A DNA stretch of 64,000 bases from the NCBI RefSeq assembly GCF_003024675.1, contig NZ_PYLP01000002.1, forward strand, positions 124,001 through 188,000, read 5' to 3'. Shown in pieces: positions 24,320-33,603 of this stretch (position 1 is the first letter of the stretch; the number at the start of each line of letters is the position of its first letter). Under the pieces are notes generated by a model. The model had not been told where the DNA came from, did not search any database, and was given only the letters and a program-made list of their open reading frames with translations. Source of the DNA: Faecalibacillus faecis (GTDB lineage Bacteria; Bacillota_I; Bacilli_A; Erysipelotrichales; Coprobacillaceae). The translations under genes and the position numbers were made by a program.

Positions 24320-26162
24320 TGAAAGAAGAAGACAAGGGCCTCGTGGACCAATGGGTCATGGAATGAGAGGAAATGGTGAAAAAGCCAAGAATTTTAAAGG
24401 AACATTAAAGAAATTATTTGTTTATTTAAAACCTTATTATTTTAAATTAGCGGTTGTTATTATTTTTGCGGTAGGGTCAACGATTTTTACGATTGTAGGA
24501 CCAAAGATTCTTGCTAAAGCAACAGATAAATTATCTGAAGGAATTATGGCAAAGGTAAGTAATACAGGAGGAATTGATTTTGATTATATTGGTATGATCT
24601 GTTTGATTCTTGTTGGTTTTTATCTTGTTAGTGCACTTTTTAGTTTTATTCAAGGATTTATTACATCTTCGATTTCACAAAAAGTTGCTTATGATTTAAG
24701 AAGCTCTTTATCTAAGAAGATGTCAAGAATGCCTTTAAGTTATTTTGATAGACATTCTAGTGGAGACACTTTAAGTAGGGTAACCAATGATATTGATACA
24801 ATTGCTCAATCACTCAATCAAAGTTTATCGCAAGTGATTACATCTTCTGTTACAGTTGTTGGAATCTTTATTATGATGCTTACCATCTCTGTAAAGATGA
24901 CATTGATTGCTGTACTTGTTTTACCACTTTCCATGTTACTTATTATGTTTGTTATGAAACATTCCCAAAAGTATTTTAGTAGACAACAAAAAAGTTTAGG
25001 GGATGTCAATGGACATATTGAAGAAATGTATGGTGCTCATGATGTTGTCAAAGCATTTAATGGGGAAGAAGATTCTGTTAAAACTTTTAATGAATATAAT
25101 GATGCGCTTTATGATTCAGCATGGAAATCTCAATTTTTATCAGGTTTAATGCAACCTTTAAGTAACTTTGTAGGAAACTTAGGATATGTAAGTGTTTGTT
25201 TATTAGGTGGTTTTTTAGCAGGGGGTAATACGATTACGATTGGTGATATTCAAGCATTTATCCAATATGTACGCCAATTCAATCAACCTATTGCTCAACT
25301 TGCTCAAACAATGAATATGTTACAAAGTACAGCAGCGGCAGCTGAACGTGTATTTGAATTTTTAGAGGAAGAAGAATTAGAAACTGAAACAGTTAAAATT
25401 GAAAAAAATGAAGTTGAAAAATTACATGGTTCAGTTACTTTCAATCAAGTAAACTTTGGTTATCTTCCAGAAAAAACAATTATTCATGATTTTAATATGC
25501 ATGTTCATGCTGGGCAAACGGTGGCTATTGTTGGTCCAACCGGTGCAGGAAAAACAACGATTGTTAAATTGTTAATGCGTTTTTATGAATTAAATAAAGG
25601 CTCTATTATGATTGATGGTCATGATATTAAAGATTTTTCAAGGCATGATTTAAGAAGCTTATTTGGAATGGTTTTACAAGACACATGGCTTTTTAACGGA
25701 ACAATTAAAGAAAACTTAATGTATGGTAAACTAGATGCCAGTGATGAAGAAGTAAGAAATGCTTGTGAAATGGCGTATGTAGATCACTTTGTCAATACTT
25801 TAGAAAATGGTTATGATACGATTCTTGATGAAGAAACTTCAAATATTTCACAAGGTCAAAAACAATTATTGACAATTGCGAGAGCATTTCTAAAAGATCC
25901 TAAAATTCTTATTTTAGATGAAGCAACATCTTCGGTCGATACTCGTACAGAAGTTCTTATACAAAAAGGTATGGAAAAATTAATGGAAGGGCGCACAAGT
26001 TTTGTTATTGCACATCGTTTATCAACAATTCGTGATGCCAATACAATCATTGTCATGAAGGATGGCGATATTGTAGAAATTGGTAATCATGATGAATTGT
26101 TAGAAAAAGGTGGATTCTATGCCTCACTTTATCAATCACAATTTGAAGGTAGCGAAATTTAG
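24312..26162 (+). CDS. ABC exporter half-transporter with canonical ATP site
   Basis: A 616-residue partner of the preceding protein, overlapping it by 8 bp. The first 30 residues are basic and Gly/Arg-rich ('MSNERRRQGPRGPMGHGMRG'), then come six TM helices and an ATPase domain with Walker A 'GPTGAGKTT', signature 'ISQGQKQ', Walker B 'ILILDEATSSVD' and H-loop 'VIAHRLST', all canonical. The pair should form a LmrCD/TM287-288-like multidrug or peptide exporter in which only one composite site hydrolyses ATP. A terminator overlaps the stop. Confidence 0.94.
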   Translation: MSNERRRQGPRGPMGHGMRGNGEKAKNFKGTLKKLFVYLKPYYFKLAVVIIFAVGSTIFTIVGPKILAKATDKLSEGIMAKVSNTGGIDFDYIGMICLILVGFYLVSALFSFIQGFITSSISQKVAYDLRSSLSKKMSRMPLSYFDRHSSGDTLSRVTNDIDTIAQSLNQSLSQVITSSVTVVGIFIMMLTISVKMTLIAVLVLPLSMLLIMFVMKHSQKYFSRQQKSLGDVNGHIEEMYGAHDVVKAFNGEEDSVKTFNEYNDALYDSAWKSQFLSGLMQPLSNFVGNLGYVSVCLLGGFLAGGNTITIGDIQAFIQYVRQFNQPIAQLAQTMNMLQSTAAAAERVFEFLEEEELETETVKIEKNEVEKLHGSVTFNQVNFGYLPEKTIIHDFNMHVHAGQTVAIVGPTGAGKTTIVKLLMRFYELNKGSIMIDGHDIKDFSRHDLRSLFGMVLQDTWLFNGTIKENLMYGKLDASDEEVRNACEMAYVDHFVNTLENGYDTILDEETSNISQGQKQLLTIARAFLKDPKILILDEATSSVDTRTEVLIQKGMEKLMEGRTSFVIAHRLSTIRDANTIIVMKDGDIVEIGNHDELLEKGGFYASLYQSQFEGSEI

Positions 26163-26187
26163 AAGCAAAGAAATTTGCTTCTTTTTC
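26161..26187 (+). terminator. Terminator of the MarR-ABC operon
   Basis: A perfect 9-bp stem (26161-26169, 26174-26182) with a GAAA loop, followed by a T-rich run. It starts within the stop codon. Confidence 0.85.
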
Positions 26188-26238
26188 TTTTCAAAACATG
26201 TTTATATATGGTATAGTACATGCCGAGGGGATGATGTT

Positions 26239-26955
26239 ATGGTGAAAAGAAAACCACAATATGTCAAGATTAAAGAATATATTATTCAAAATATTGAAGA
26301 TGAAAAATATAATGAAAATGAACAAATTGAAAGTGAACATGCTTTGTGTGAACTTTTTGGTGTTACCCGAATGACAGTGCGCCAAGCTTTAACAGAGTTG
26401 ATTAATGAAAATGTGATTTATTCTGTACCTAAGGTAGGTTCATTTGTTTGTAAAAAATCCAGATTTAAAAGTTTTGATGGATTAAACAGTGTTACAGAAG
26501 ATTGTGCTAAGAAAAAAGAAGATTGTACAAGTCATGTTGTTTTAAATGAACTTGAAGAAGCTACAGCTTTAATGAAAAAAGAAATGGCTTTAGAAGATAA
26601 TAAAGTATGGCACGTTAAACGTGTAAGACTTGTAAACGGAGAGCCTTTATGTTTTGAAGATGATTACTGTAATTATGATTTAACAGGAGATATTCCTTTA
26701 GAAGTATCCAGTACATCTTTATTTAATCATTTTGAAAATGATCTCAATTTACATATTGCTTTTTCCGATCAACAAATTGATGCGGTTTTAGCGGGTGAAG
26801 AACTAGGAAAATATTTACAAGTTGATCCAGTGACACCTTTGCTTAGAGTTTTATCGATTACATGCTTACATAATGGTAAATGTATTGAATATGGGTATAC
26901 TTATTATCGTGTAGACAAGTATACTTTTAACCAAGTTGCATATCGTAGAAAATAA
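26239..26955 (+). CDS. GntR-family transcriptional regulator with UTRA domain
   Basis: A 238-residue regulator. Residues 5-70 are the GntR winged helix ('YVKIKEYIIQNIED', 'ELFGVTRMTVRQALTELI', 'VPKVGSFV'). Residues about 90-235 fit the UTRA effector-binding domain ('VWHVKRVRLVNGEPLCFE', 'YGYTYYRVDKYTFN'). UTRA regulators usually sense a sugar phosphate or similar small metabolite, but no catabolic operon is adjacent, so the target is unknown. GAGGGG lies 8 bases before ATG 26239. Confidence 0.88.
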   Translation: MVKRKPQYVKIKEYIIQNIEDEKYNENEQIESEHALCELFGVTRMTVRQALTELINENVIYSVPKVGSFVCKKSRFKSFDGLNSVTEDCAKKKEDCTSHVVLNELEEATALMKKEMALEDNKVWHVKRVRLVNGEPLCFEDDYCNYDLTGDIPLEVSSTSLFNHFENDLNLHIAFSDQQIDAVLAGEELGKYLQVDPVTPLLRVLSITCLHNGKCIEYGYTYYRVDKYTFNQVAYRRK

Positions 26956-27016
26956 AAGGATGTTGTCAAATCCGTTTGGTTTGTTATAATGAGGATGTTA
27001 AAAAAGGAGACTTTAG

Positions 27017-27475
27017 ATGAATTATTTATATATTGCATTAATATCAATGGTACCTTTAATTGAACTTAGAGGAGCAATTCCTGTTTCTCAAGGATTAGGA
27101 TTACCAATTATTCCATCTTATATTGTTTGTATTCTTGCTAATATGGTACCTGTACCTTTTATTTACTTATTTGCTAGAAAGGTTTTAGTATGGGGTTGTG
27201 ATAAACCAGTTATTGGTAAATTTTTCACTTGGTGTTTAGACAAAGGTGAAAGAGGTGGAAAGAAACTTCAAGAGAAAGTAGGAAGAAGTACTTTTGTTGC
27301 TTTATTATTATTTGTAGGAATTCCACTTCCAGGGACAGGTGCATGGACAGGAACACTTGCAGCTAGTATTTTAGATATGGATTTTAAATCAACAACGATT
27401 GCCGTTATGCTAGGAGTTTTACTTGCTGGTGTAATTATGATGGTGGTTAGTTTTTTAGGATTTTCATTAATTTAG
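27017..27475 (+). CDS. Small multi-drug export protein family (COG2426) membrane protein
   Basis: A 152-residue membrane protein with about four hydrophobic segments: residues 2-20, 28-52, 92-110 and 125-150. It carries the family marks 'SMVPLIELRGAIPVSQGLG' near the start and 'GIPLPGTGAWTGTLAAS' in the second half, which form a pseudo-repeat of re-entrant type. The family name reflects early literature; a transport role has not been well established. A promoter-like TTGTCA...TATAAT precedes it, and a terminator overlaps its stop. Confidence 0.85.
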   Translation: MNYLYIALISMVPLIELRGAIPVSQGLGLPIIPSYIVCILANMVPVPFIYLFARKVLVWGCDKPVIGKFFTWCLDKGERGGKKLQEKVGRSTFVALLLFVGIPLPGTGAWTGTLAASILDMDFKSTTIAVMLGVLLAGVIMMVVSFLGFSLI

Positions 27476-27499
27476 AAGTGTTTTACGCTTCTTTTTTTG
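27474..27499 (+). terminator. Terminator after the small export protein
   Basis: AGAAGTG and CGCTTCT (with a G-U pair) form a stem that starts at the stop codon and is followed by seven T. Confidence 0.75.
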
Positions 27500-27514
27500 T
27501 AAAGGAGGACGGTT

Positions 27515-28555
27515 ATGAATGTAGAAATTATTAATGTAGGAACTGAACTATTACTTGGTGAAATTATCAATACTAATGCAACTTATTTACAAAAAATGTG
27601 TAAGGAATTAGGTTTTAATGTTTTCTTTCAAACGGTGGTGGGTGATAATCCACAAAGATTTTTAGATTGTTTAGATATTGCTTTTAATAGAGGATGTGAT
27701 TGTGTCATTACTACAGGAGGATTAGGACCTACTGAGGATGATCTTACAAAAGAATTATCCGCAAAATATTTAGGATTAGAAATGATTTTTGATGAAGATG
27801 AAGTAAAGAAAGTCAATGATAAATGTTGCTTTGTAACACAACTTGATAAAGTTAGTGATAATAACTTTAAACAAGCTTACTTTCCTAAAAATTGTTATGT
27901 GTTAGATAATCCTATTGGAACAGCCAATGGCTGTGTGATGTCTAAAGATAAAAAAATGATTGTTAATCTTCCTGGACCACCTAAAGAGATGACTTATGTA
28001 GTTGATCATCAACTAAAACCTTATTTAGAAAAATATCGCCAAGCGAAAATTTATACGTACGACTTAGTAACACAAGGCATTGGTGAATCAGCAGCGGCTA
28101 CTTTGATTGATGATATTGTTCAAAGTCAAAAAGATATTTCTATTGCTTTGTATGCTTCTGAAGAGTATGTAAGGGTAAGACTAGGGGTTAAAGCAAAACA
28201 TCAAAGTGAAGCCGATGAACTTGTTAAGCAAACAAAGAAAATGATTGAAGAAAAATTAAAGGATTATCTTGTAGAAAATCCTAATTTGTTTGAAGAAGTG
28301 ATGAAAAAGGTCAATGGTTTTACGATATTAAATGAATGTGATTTTTCATTAAGTGATTATTTTGTTAATAATGGAGGGCCAGTCTTTATTCATTTAACTT
28401 TGAAGGAACATCCATTAGGTGAAATTGTTCATGTGTTATTAAAATATAAAGAAAAAGAAATATCTTTCGATATTCCTTTACTTGTCAAAGCAAGTCTTTC
28501 TTTACCTAAATTAGAATCTAAATTGATTTATCAAATTGATCAATTAATTCGATAA
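27515..28555 (+). CDS. cinA: CinA-family protein (MoCF domain), lacking the C-terminal amidase domain
   Basis: A 346-residue CinA-like protein. Residues 1-165 are a molybdopterin-binding-like (MoCF) domain: 'VEIINVGTELLLGEIINTN', 'VITTGGLGPTEDDLTKE' and 'NLPGPPKEM'. This domain hydrolyses ADP-ribose or related pyrophosphates in studied CinA proteins. A middle domain follows ('VTQGIGESAAATLIDDIV'). Full-length CinA is about 410 residues and ends in a PncC nicotinamide-nucleotide amidase domain. Here the last 80 residues lack any PncC motif, so only the N-terminal activity is expected. The end overlaps the convergent LysR gene by 38 bp. Confidence 0.85.
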   Translation: MNVEIINVGTELLLGEIINTNATYLQKMCKELGFNVFFQTVVGDNPQRFLDCLDIAFNRGCDCVITTGGLGPTEDDLTKELSAKYLGLEMIFDEDEVKKVNDKCCFVTQLDKVSDNNFKQAYFPKNCYVLDNPIGTANGCVMSKDKKMIVNLPGPPKEMTYVVDHQLKPYLEKYRQAKIYTYDLVTQGIGESAAATLIDDIVQSQKDISIALYASEEYVRVRLGVKAKHQSEADELVKQTKKMIEEKLKDYLVENPNLFEEVMKKVNGFTILNECDFSLSDYFVNNGGPVFIHLTLKEHPLGEIVHVLLKYKEKEISFDIPLLVKASLSLPKLESKLIYQIDQLIR

Positions 28556-29399
28556 ATTTTAAAGTTGCTTGTGATAAGCTTCTTCTTTTAAGATAAGTAT
28601 AGCCAATGCTTCTTGAAGGAAGGGGCTTTTTTAATTGTATTTCATAAACTTTATTTTTGTCTAAAAAATCATGAGAGAATTCTTTAACAACACACGCATT
28701 TCCTAAATTGGCATGAGTAAATTCTAAGAGTAAGTGATGGGCTCCTAATTCCATTTCAGGATTTAATAAAATTCCATGTTTAGCAAAGTATTTATCAATA
28801 TAATTTCTTGAATTACTTGATTTTTCTAAAAGAATAAGATTCTTTTTCGCAATTTCTTGATAGCTGTAAAGATGATCATCTTTTTCTTTAGAAATAAAGA
28901 TATCATGAATTGTTAAACATTCTTTCATCGCTAGACTTTCATCATCAAAAGGAAGATTGATAAAGGCAAGATCAATCGTTCCATTTTTTAAATGTTCAAC
29001 TGTTTCAATAGAAGTTCCATTGACAACATTGATTTTGATTGTTGGATAAAGATGATGAAATTGTTTTAATAAATCAATTAAGTAATTTTCACAAATTGAA
29101 TCACCCGCACCAATATTTAACTGTCCTGAAAGTAATTCATTATAATGAGAAAGTTCATTTTCAACACTGGTAATTAAAGCAAGGGCTTCAGTAATGTTTT
29201 TATGAAGGAGCATCCCTTCTTTAGTAAGAGTAACGCCTTTGTTTAAACGAATGAAGAGTTGAGTATTGAGTTCTTTTTCTAAAGCATGGATTGTTTGAGA
29301 AACAGCGGATTGAGAAATGAAAAGATTTTTGGCTGCTTTTGAAAAAGAAAGGGTAGAAGCCGCTTCGTTAAATATCTTATATTGTTCTAGTTTTATCAT
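28518..29399 (-). CDS. LysR-family transcriptional regulator
   Basis: A 293-residue regulator. The N-terminal helix-turn-helix is standard ('LEQYKIFNEAASTLSFSKA', 'LFISQSAVSQTIHALEKEL', 'TLTKEGMLL'). The C-terminal periplasmic-binding-like domain should bind a small effector ('LNIGAGDSICENYLIDLL', 'GTIDLAFINLPFDDE'). It is divergent from purA with 110 bp between starts, so it may regulate purA, itself, or both. AAGGAG precedes ATG 29399. Confidence 0.9.
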   Translation of the reverse strand: MIKLEQYKIFNEAASTLSFSKAAKNLFISQSAVSQTIHALEKELNTQLFIRLNKGVTLTKEGMLLHKNITEALALITSVENELSHYNELLSGQLNIGAGDSICENYLIDLLKQFHHLYPTIKINVVNGTSIETVEHLKNGTIDLAFINLPFDDESLAMKECLTIHDIFISKEKDDHLYSYQEIAKKNLILLEKSSNSRNYIDKYFAKHGILLNPEMELGAHHLLLEFTHANLGNACVVKEFSHDFLDKNKVYEIQLKKPLPSRSIGYTYLKRRSLSQATLKFIELIDQFDKSI

Positions 29400-29509
29400 A
29401 TTAGTACTCCTTATATCAAATATATTATATATTAATTTTACTTATATTAAAATATAGCATATAATAAAAATGTATGAAAAAGCCAATGATAGAAAGGTGG
29501 AAATGAATT
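29400..29509 (+). promoter_or_regulatory. Divergent control region between lysR and purA
   Basis: Toward purA there is TTTACT (29437) and TATAAT (29460) at 17-bp spacing. The very AT-rich stretch 29411-29460 holds interrupted dyads of the kind bound by LysR proteins. No purine riboswitch or T-box is recognisable in the short leader. Confidence 0.55.
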
Positions 29510-30787
29510 ATGGCTGGTGTAGTTGTTGTAGGAAGTATGTGGGGAGATGAAGGTAAAGGAAAAGTTACCGATTATCTTGCACAAAAAGCAGATGTTGTAT
29601 GTCGTTATGCTGGAGGAAATAATGCAGGTCATACCATTGTTTATGGTGGTAAGAAATTTGCTTTAAAATTAATACCATCAGGTATTTTCTCTGGGCATGA
29701 AGTAATCATGGGAAATGGGATGGTTGTTAACCCTAAAGCATTTTTAGAAGAAGTAAAATATTTAAATGATGGTGGTATTGATACAAGCAAAATTAGAATT
29801 TCAGATCGTTGTCATGTGATTTTACCTTATCATCTTGAAATTGATGAATTGCAAGAAAAGAGAAAAGGTGATAAAAGTATTGGAACTACAAAAAGAGGTA
29901 TTGGACCTGCTTATGTAGACAAATATAGTCGTATTGGTATTCGAATGGGAGAATTCATTGATGAAGAATTATTCTTAGAAAGATTAAAAGAAACTTTCCC
30001 AATGAAAGTGGCAGAATATCCTGAATTAAAAGATATGTTTACAGTAGAAGGTATTTTTGAAGAATATAAAGAATACGCTAAAATTATTAAGCCTTTAGTT
30101 TGTGATACAGGTATGTTATTAGATCAATATTTACGTGAAGATAAAAAAGTCTTATTTGAAGGAGCTCAAGGAGCAATGTTAGATATTGATTATGGTACTT
30201 ATCCATTTGTTACATCATCACATCCAGGAGCTAATGGGGTATCTGAAGGGGCTGGTATTGGACCTTTATATATCAAAGAAGCAATTGGAATTATTAAAGC
30301 TTATACAACTCGTGTTGGATCAGGACCATTCCCAACTGAATTAAATGATGCAACAGGTGATTTAATTAGAGAAAGAGGACATGAATATGGTACTGTAACT
30401 GAACGTCCAAGAAGAACTGGTTGGTTTGATGCAGTAGTTGTTAATCAATCAAGAAGAATGTCTTCTTTAACAGGTATTTCATTAATGTTATTAGATGTTA
30501 TGAGTGGATTTGATACAATCAAAATCTGTAAAGCTTATAAATTAGATGGTAAAGAAATTTATGGTTTACCTGCAACTGTTAAAGATATTGAAAGATGTGA
30601 ACCTGTTTATGAAGAATTACCAGGATGGAAAGAAGATATTACACATGTAAAATCTTTTGAAGAATTACCAGTAAATTGTCAAAATTATATTCGTAAAATC
30701 GAAGAACTTGTTCATTGTCCAGTAAGAATGTTCAGTGTTGGACCAGATAGAGAACAAACAGTTGTTTTAAAAGATATTAAATTTTAA
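29510..30787 (+). CDS. purA: Adenylosuccinate synthetase
   Basis: A 425-residue enzyme joining IMP and aspartate with GTP, the first step from IMP to AMP. All signatures are present: the P-loop-like 'GSMWGDEGKGKVTDYLAQ', 'GGNNAGHTIV', the IMP site 'TTKRGIGPAYVDKYSRIG' and 'GAQGAMLDIDYGTYPFVTSS', and the C-terminal 'RPRRTGWFDAVVVNQSRR'. The full length is normal. It is followed by guaA after 15 bp, so both branches of purine nucleotide synthesis are made together. Confidence 0.97.
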   Translation: MAGVVVVGSMWGDEGKGKVTDYLAQKADVVCRYAGGNNAGHTIVYGGKKFALKLIPSGIFSGHEVIMGNGMVVNPKAFLEEVKYLNDGGIDTSKIRISDRCHVILPYHLEIDELQEKRKGDKSIGTTKRGIGPAYVDKYSRIGIRMGEFIDEELFLERLKETFPMKVAEYPELKDMFTVEGIFEEYKEYAKIIKPLVCDTGMLLDQYLREDKKVLFEGAQGAMLDIDYGTYPFVTSSHPGANGVSEGAGIGPLYIKEAIGIIKAYTTRVGSGPFPTELNDATGDLIRERGHEYGTVTERPRRTGWFDAVVVNQSRRMSSLTGISLMLLDVMSGFDTIKICKAYKLDGKEIYGLPATVKDIERCEPVYEELPGWKEDITHVKSFEELPVNCQNYIRKIEELVHCPVRMFSVGPDREQTVVLKDIKF

Positions 30788-30802
30788 TAAAGGAGGTCTT
30801 TC

Positions 30803-32350
30803 ATGAAAAGAGAATTAGTCATTGTCATGGATTTCGGTGGGCAATATAATCAATTAGTTGCTCGTCGTGTTCGTGAATGCAATGTTTATTGTGAAATCTA
30901 TTCTTATAAAACACCTTTAGAAAAAATTAAAGAAATGAATCCTAAAGGAATCATTTTAACAGGTGGACCAAATAGTTGTTATTTAGAAGATTCACCAACT
31001 TATTCTAAAGAATTATTTGAATTAGGTATTCCTGTATTAGGTTTATGTTATGGTGCTCAATTAATGCAACATGTTTTAGGTGGAAAAGTTGAAAGAGCAG
31101 ATGTAAGAGAATATGGTAAATCAATTTTATTAGTTGATCAACCACAATCTAAAATTTTAAAAGGTGTTCCTGAAACATCTACAGTTTGGATGTCACATTT
31201 TGATTATATTTCAAAAATTGCACCTGGTTTTGAAATTACAACACATACAAAAGATTGTCCAGTAGCATCTTGTGAAGATAAAGAAAAAGATTTATATGCG
31301 ATTCAGTTCCATCCAGAAGTTTTACATAGTGAATATGGTAAAACAATGCTTTCTAACTTTGTTTTAGATGTATGTAACTGTGCTGGTGATTGGCGCATGG
31401 ATTCTTTCGTTGAAGAACAAATCAAAGCTATCAAAGAAAAAGTTGGTGATGGTAAAGTATTGTGTGCTTTATCAGGTGGTGTTGACTCATCTGTTGCAGC
31501 CGTTTTACTTTCTAAAGCTATTGGTAATCAATTAACTTGTGTCTTTGTAGATCATGGTTTACTTCGTAAAAACGAAGGGGATGAAGTAGAAGCTGTCTTT
31601 GGACCTGATGGAAATTATGAATTAAATTTCATTAGAGTAAATGCACAAGAAAGATATTATGAAAAGTTAAAAGGTGTTACTGAACCAGAAGCTAAACGTA
31701 AAATCATTGGTGAAGAATTTATTCGTGTTTTTGAAGAAGAAGCAAAGAAAATTGGAGCAGTTGATTTCTTAGTACAAGGAACAATTTATCCAGATGTTGT
31801 TGAAAGTGGTCTTGGTGGAGAATCTGCGGTTATCAAATCACATCATAATGTTGGTGGATTGCCAGATCATGTTGATTTTAAAGAAATTATTGAACCATTA
31901 CGTGATTTATTCAAAGATGAAGTACGTAAAGTTGGTTTAGAATTAGGAATTCCTGAATACTTAGTATTTAGGCAACCATTCCCAGGACCAGGTCTTGGTA
32001 TTCGTATTATTGGTGAAGTCAATGCTGAAAAAGTAAAAATCGTGCAAGATGCAGATGCGATCTATAGAGAAGAAATCGCTAATGCAGGATTAGATCGTTC
32101 AATCGGTCAATACTTTGCTGCTCTTACAAACATGCGTTCTGTAGGAGTTATGGGTGATGAAAGAACTTATGATTATGCAATCGCCTTACGTGCGGTTAAT
32201 ACTATCGATTTCATGACAGCAGAAGCTGCAGAAATTCCTTATGAAGTATTAAATAAAGTTATGTCACGTATTATAAACGAAGTTCGTGGGGTAAACAGAG
32301 TAATGTATGATATTACAAGTAAACCTCCAGGAACAATTGAGTTTGAATAA
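30803..32350 (+). CDS. guaA: GMP synthase (glutamine-hydrolysing)
   Basis: A 515-residue two-domain enzyme converting XMP to GMP. Residues 1-190 are the class I glutamine amidotransferase ('[13 protein letters not shown]' with the catalytic Cys, and 'QFHPEV' with the His). Residues 200-390 are the ATP pyrophosphatase ('[15 protein letters not shown]'). The C-terminal dimerisation domain includes '[17 protein letters not shown]' and ends '[10 protein letters not shown]', the usual GuaA terminus. It is intact and followed by a strong terminator. Confidence 0.97.
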   Translation: MKRELVIVMDFGGQYNQLVARRVRECNVYCEIYSYKTPLEKIKEMNPKGIILTGGPNSCYLEDSPTYSKELFELGIPVLGLCYGAQLMQHVLGGKVERADVREYGKSILLVDQPQSKILKGVPETSTVWMSHFDYISKIAPGFEITTHTKDCPVASCEDKEKDLYAIQFHPEVLHSEYGKTMLSNFVLDVCNCAGDWRMDSFVEEQIKAIKEKVGDGKVLCALSGGVDSSVAAVLLSKAIGNQLTCVFVDHGLLRKNEGDEVEAVFGPDGNYELNFIRVNAQERYYEKLKGVTEPEAKRKIIGEEFIRVFEEEAKKIGAVDFLVQGTIYPDVVESGLGGESAVIKSHHNVGGLPDHVDFKEIIEPLRDLFKDEVRKVGLELGIPEYLVFRQPFPGPGLGIRIIGEVNAEKVKIVQDADAIYREEIANAGLDRSIGQYFAALTNMRSVGVMGDERTYDYAIALRAVNTIDFMTAEAAEIPYEVLNKVMSRIINEVRGVNRVMYDITSKPPGTIEFE

Positions 32351-32362
32351 TCCAAATCGCTT

Positions 32363-32391
32363 AAAAGTGCCTATTTACAGGCACTTTTTTT
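32363..32391 (+). terminator. Terminator of the purA-guaA operon
   Basis: AAAAGTGCC and GGCACTTTT (32363-32371, 32380-32388) form a perfect 9-bp stem followed by T residues. Confidence 0.9.
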
Positions 32392-33038
32392 CGCTGAGAA
32401 TGTTTTGAGAACAATATTGTTATCTATTATTTTGTGTTGTACTCATTTTTGAGGTCATTTTTTATGAAAAATCGGTATTTCTGCTGAATCTCATGAAAAA
32501 TTTCATTTTTTTTTGATAATTTTAAAGAATTACTCATTAAAATTTCAAGTTGCTTACAAGTTCGTTTTTAGGTCATTTGGATTTTATGTGGCTTACAAGT
32601 ATTCGGCGTTCTAAAGTGGCTATCAAATAAATTGGTATTTATGCTTATCATTTTAGTGGGAACACTTTACTTTTCTCTTTCGTTCTCATTGCAAGTATCA
32701 TTTCTAAAACCCAAATCATCATTTCTTCATCATCATCTTGAATAGAGGAGTACCATACATTTTAACAAATCTCACTAATTCATTGTATAAACTCCTAAAC
32801 ACAAAGTGTTTCCGTAACTGTTATTTCTTTATCTAGTATACAACCAAAGACAAAATTTTTCTTTACTTCATTAAAATATGTATTTATATTGCCTTTTTCC
32901 TTTATAAAAAATAATAAAGAAAATATTAAGATAAATAATATCTCTTTCTAATCATTTTTATAAGTTTTACTTATAAATAGACATTGTTTTAAAAGAAATA
33001 TTAGGATAAAATAATAAAAATTATAAGGAGTAAATAAG
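32392..33038. other. Gene-poor AT-rich stretch with possible remnant
   Basis: No convincing gene on either strand. GCTTACAAGT occurs twice (near 32553 and 32592). On the minus strand, about 32650-32850, short open pieces read like protein ('DDDEEMMIWVLEMILA') but are broken by stops, so a decayed gene is possible. The end carries the start region of the GNAT gene (AAGGAG before 33039). Confidence 0.35.
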
Positions 33039-33532
33039 ATGAAAAACTACATGTTTAAACAATTGGATAAACAAGATGCAAAAGCAATGTTTCAACTCAT
33101 TCTTGAAAGAATAGATTGGTTCGAACAAAAAAGGATACAACAATGGAAAAAAGGGGATTATGAAATTATTTATCCATTAGAATATTATGAAAAAGAAAGC
33201 AAAAAGGACATCTCTATGGATTGATTGATCAAGAAACGAATCAACTTGTATGTGGAGCTGTTTTATTAGAAGAAGATGCGCGTTGGAAAGATCAAGCAAA
33301 TGCGTATTATATTCATAATTTGGCTTCTAATCCTTATCAAAAAGGAACAGGAAAATTATTCTTTTCTTATTTAGAAAGTTTCACTAAAGAAAAAGGAAAA
33401 GAATATTTAAGATTAGATTCTTTACGCGGAAATGAAACTTTGGAAGATTATTATTCAATGCTTGGTTTTGTAGAAAAAGGGACATGTGTTGATAGAAATT
33501 ATCATGGTATTTTAAGAGAACGAAAACTTTAA
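33039..33532 (+). pseudogene. GNAT-family acetyltransferase, frameshifted
   Basis: Two overlapping frames make one GNAT N-acetyltransferase. The first (33039-33224) holds the N-terminus ('YMFKQLDKQDAKAMFQLI'). The second continues from the run of A at 33201 ('KGHLYGLIDQETNQLVCGA') to motif A ('HNLASNPYQKGTGKLFFSY') and the C-terminus ('DYYSMLGFVEKGTC'). One more A in the five-A run at 33201-33205 would restore a protein of about 164 residues. A real single-base deletion or a sequencing error both fit; the substrate cannot be told. Confidence 0.8.
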
Positions 33533-33550
33533 AAAATATTAAAAATCCTC

Positions 33551-33581
33551 TTGACTCTAAACTCAACTTTAGGTTTATAGT
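33551..33581 (+). promoter_or_regulatory. MerR-type promoter with 19-bp spacer
   Basis: TTGACT (33551-33556) and TATAGT (33576-33581) are 19 bp apart, two more than the optimum. The spacer holds the inverted repeat CTAAA-CTCAAC-TTTAG (about 33557-33572). An over-long spacer with a central dyad is the hallmark of promoters activated by MerR-family proteins, which untwist the DNA. No merR gene lies in the window. Confidence 0.7.
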
Positions 33582-33603
33582 TTGTTTGAAAGGAGGATTA
33601 CTT

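Noticed and set aside
29400-29509. Purine riboswitch before purA
   Set aside because: The leader after the -10 box is under 50 bases, too short for an aptamer, and none of the conserved junction sequences is present.
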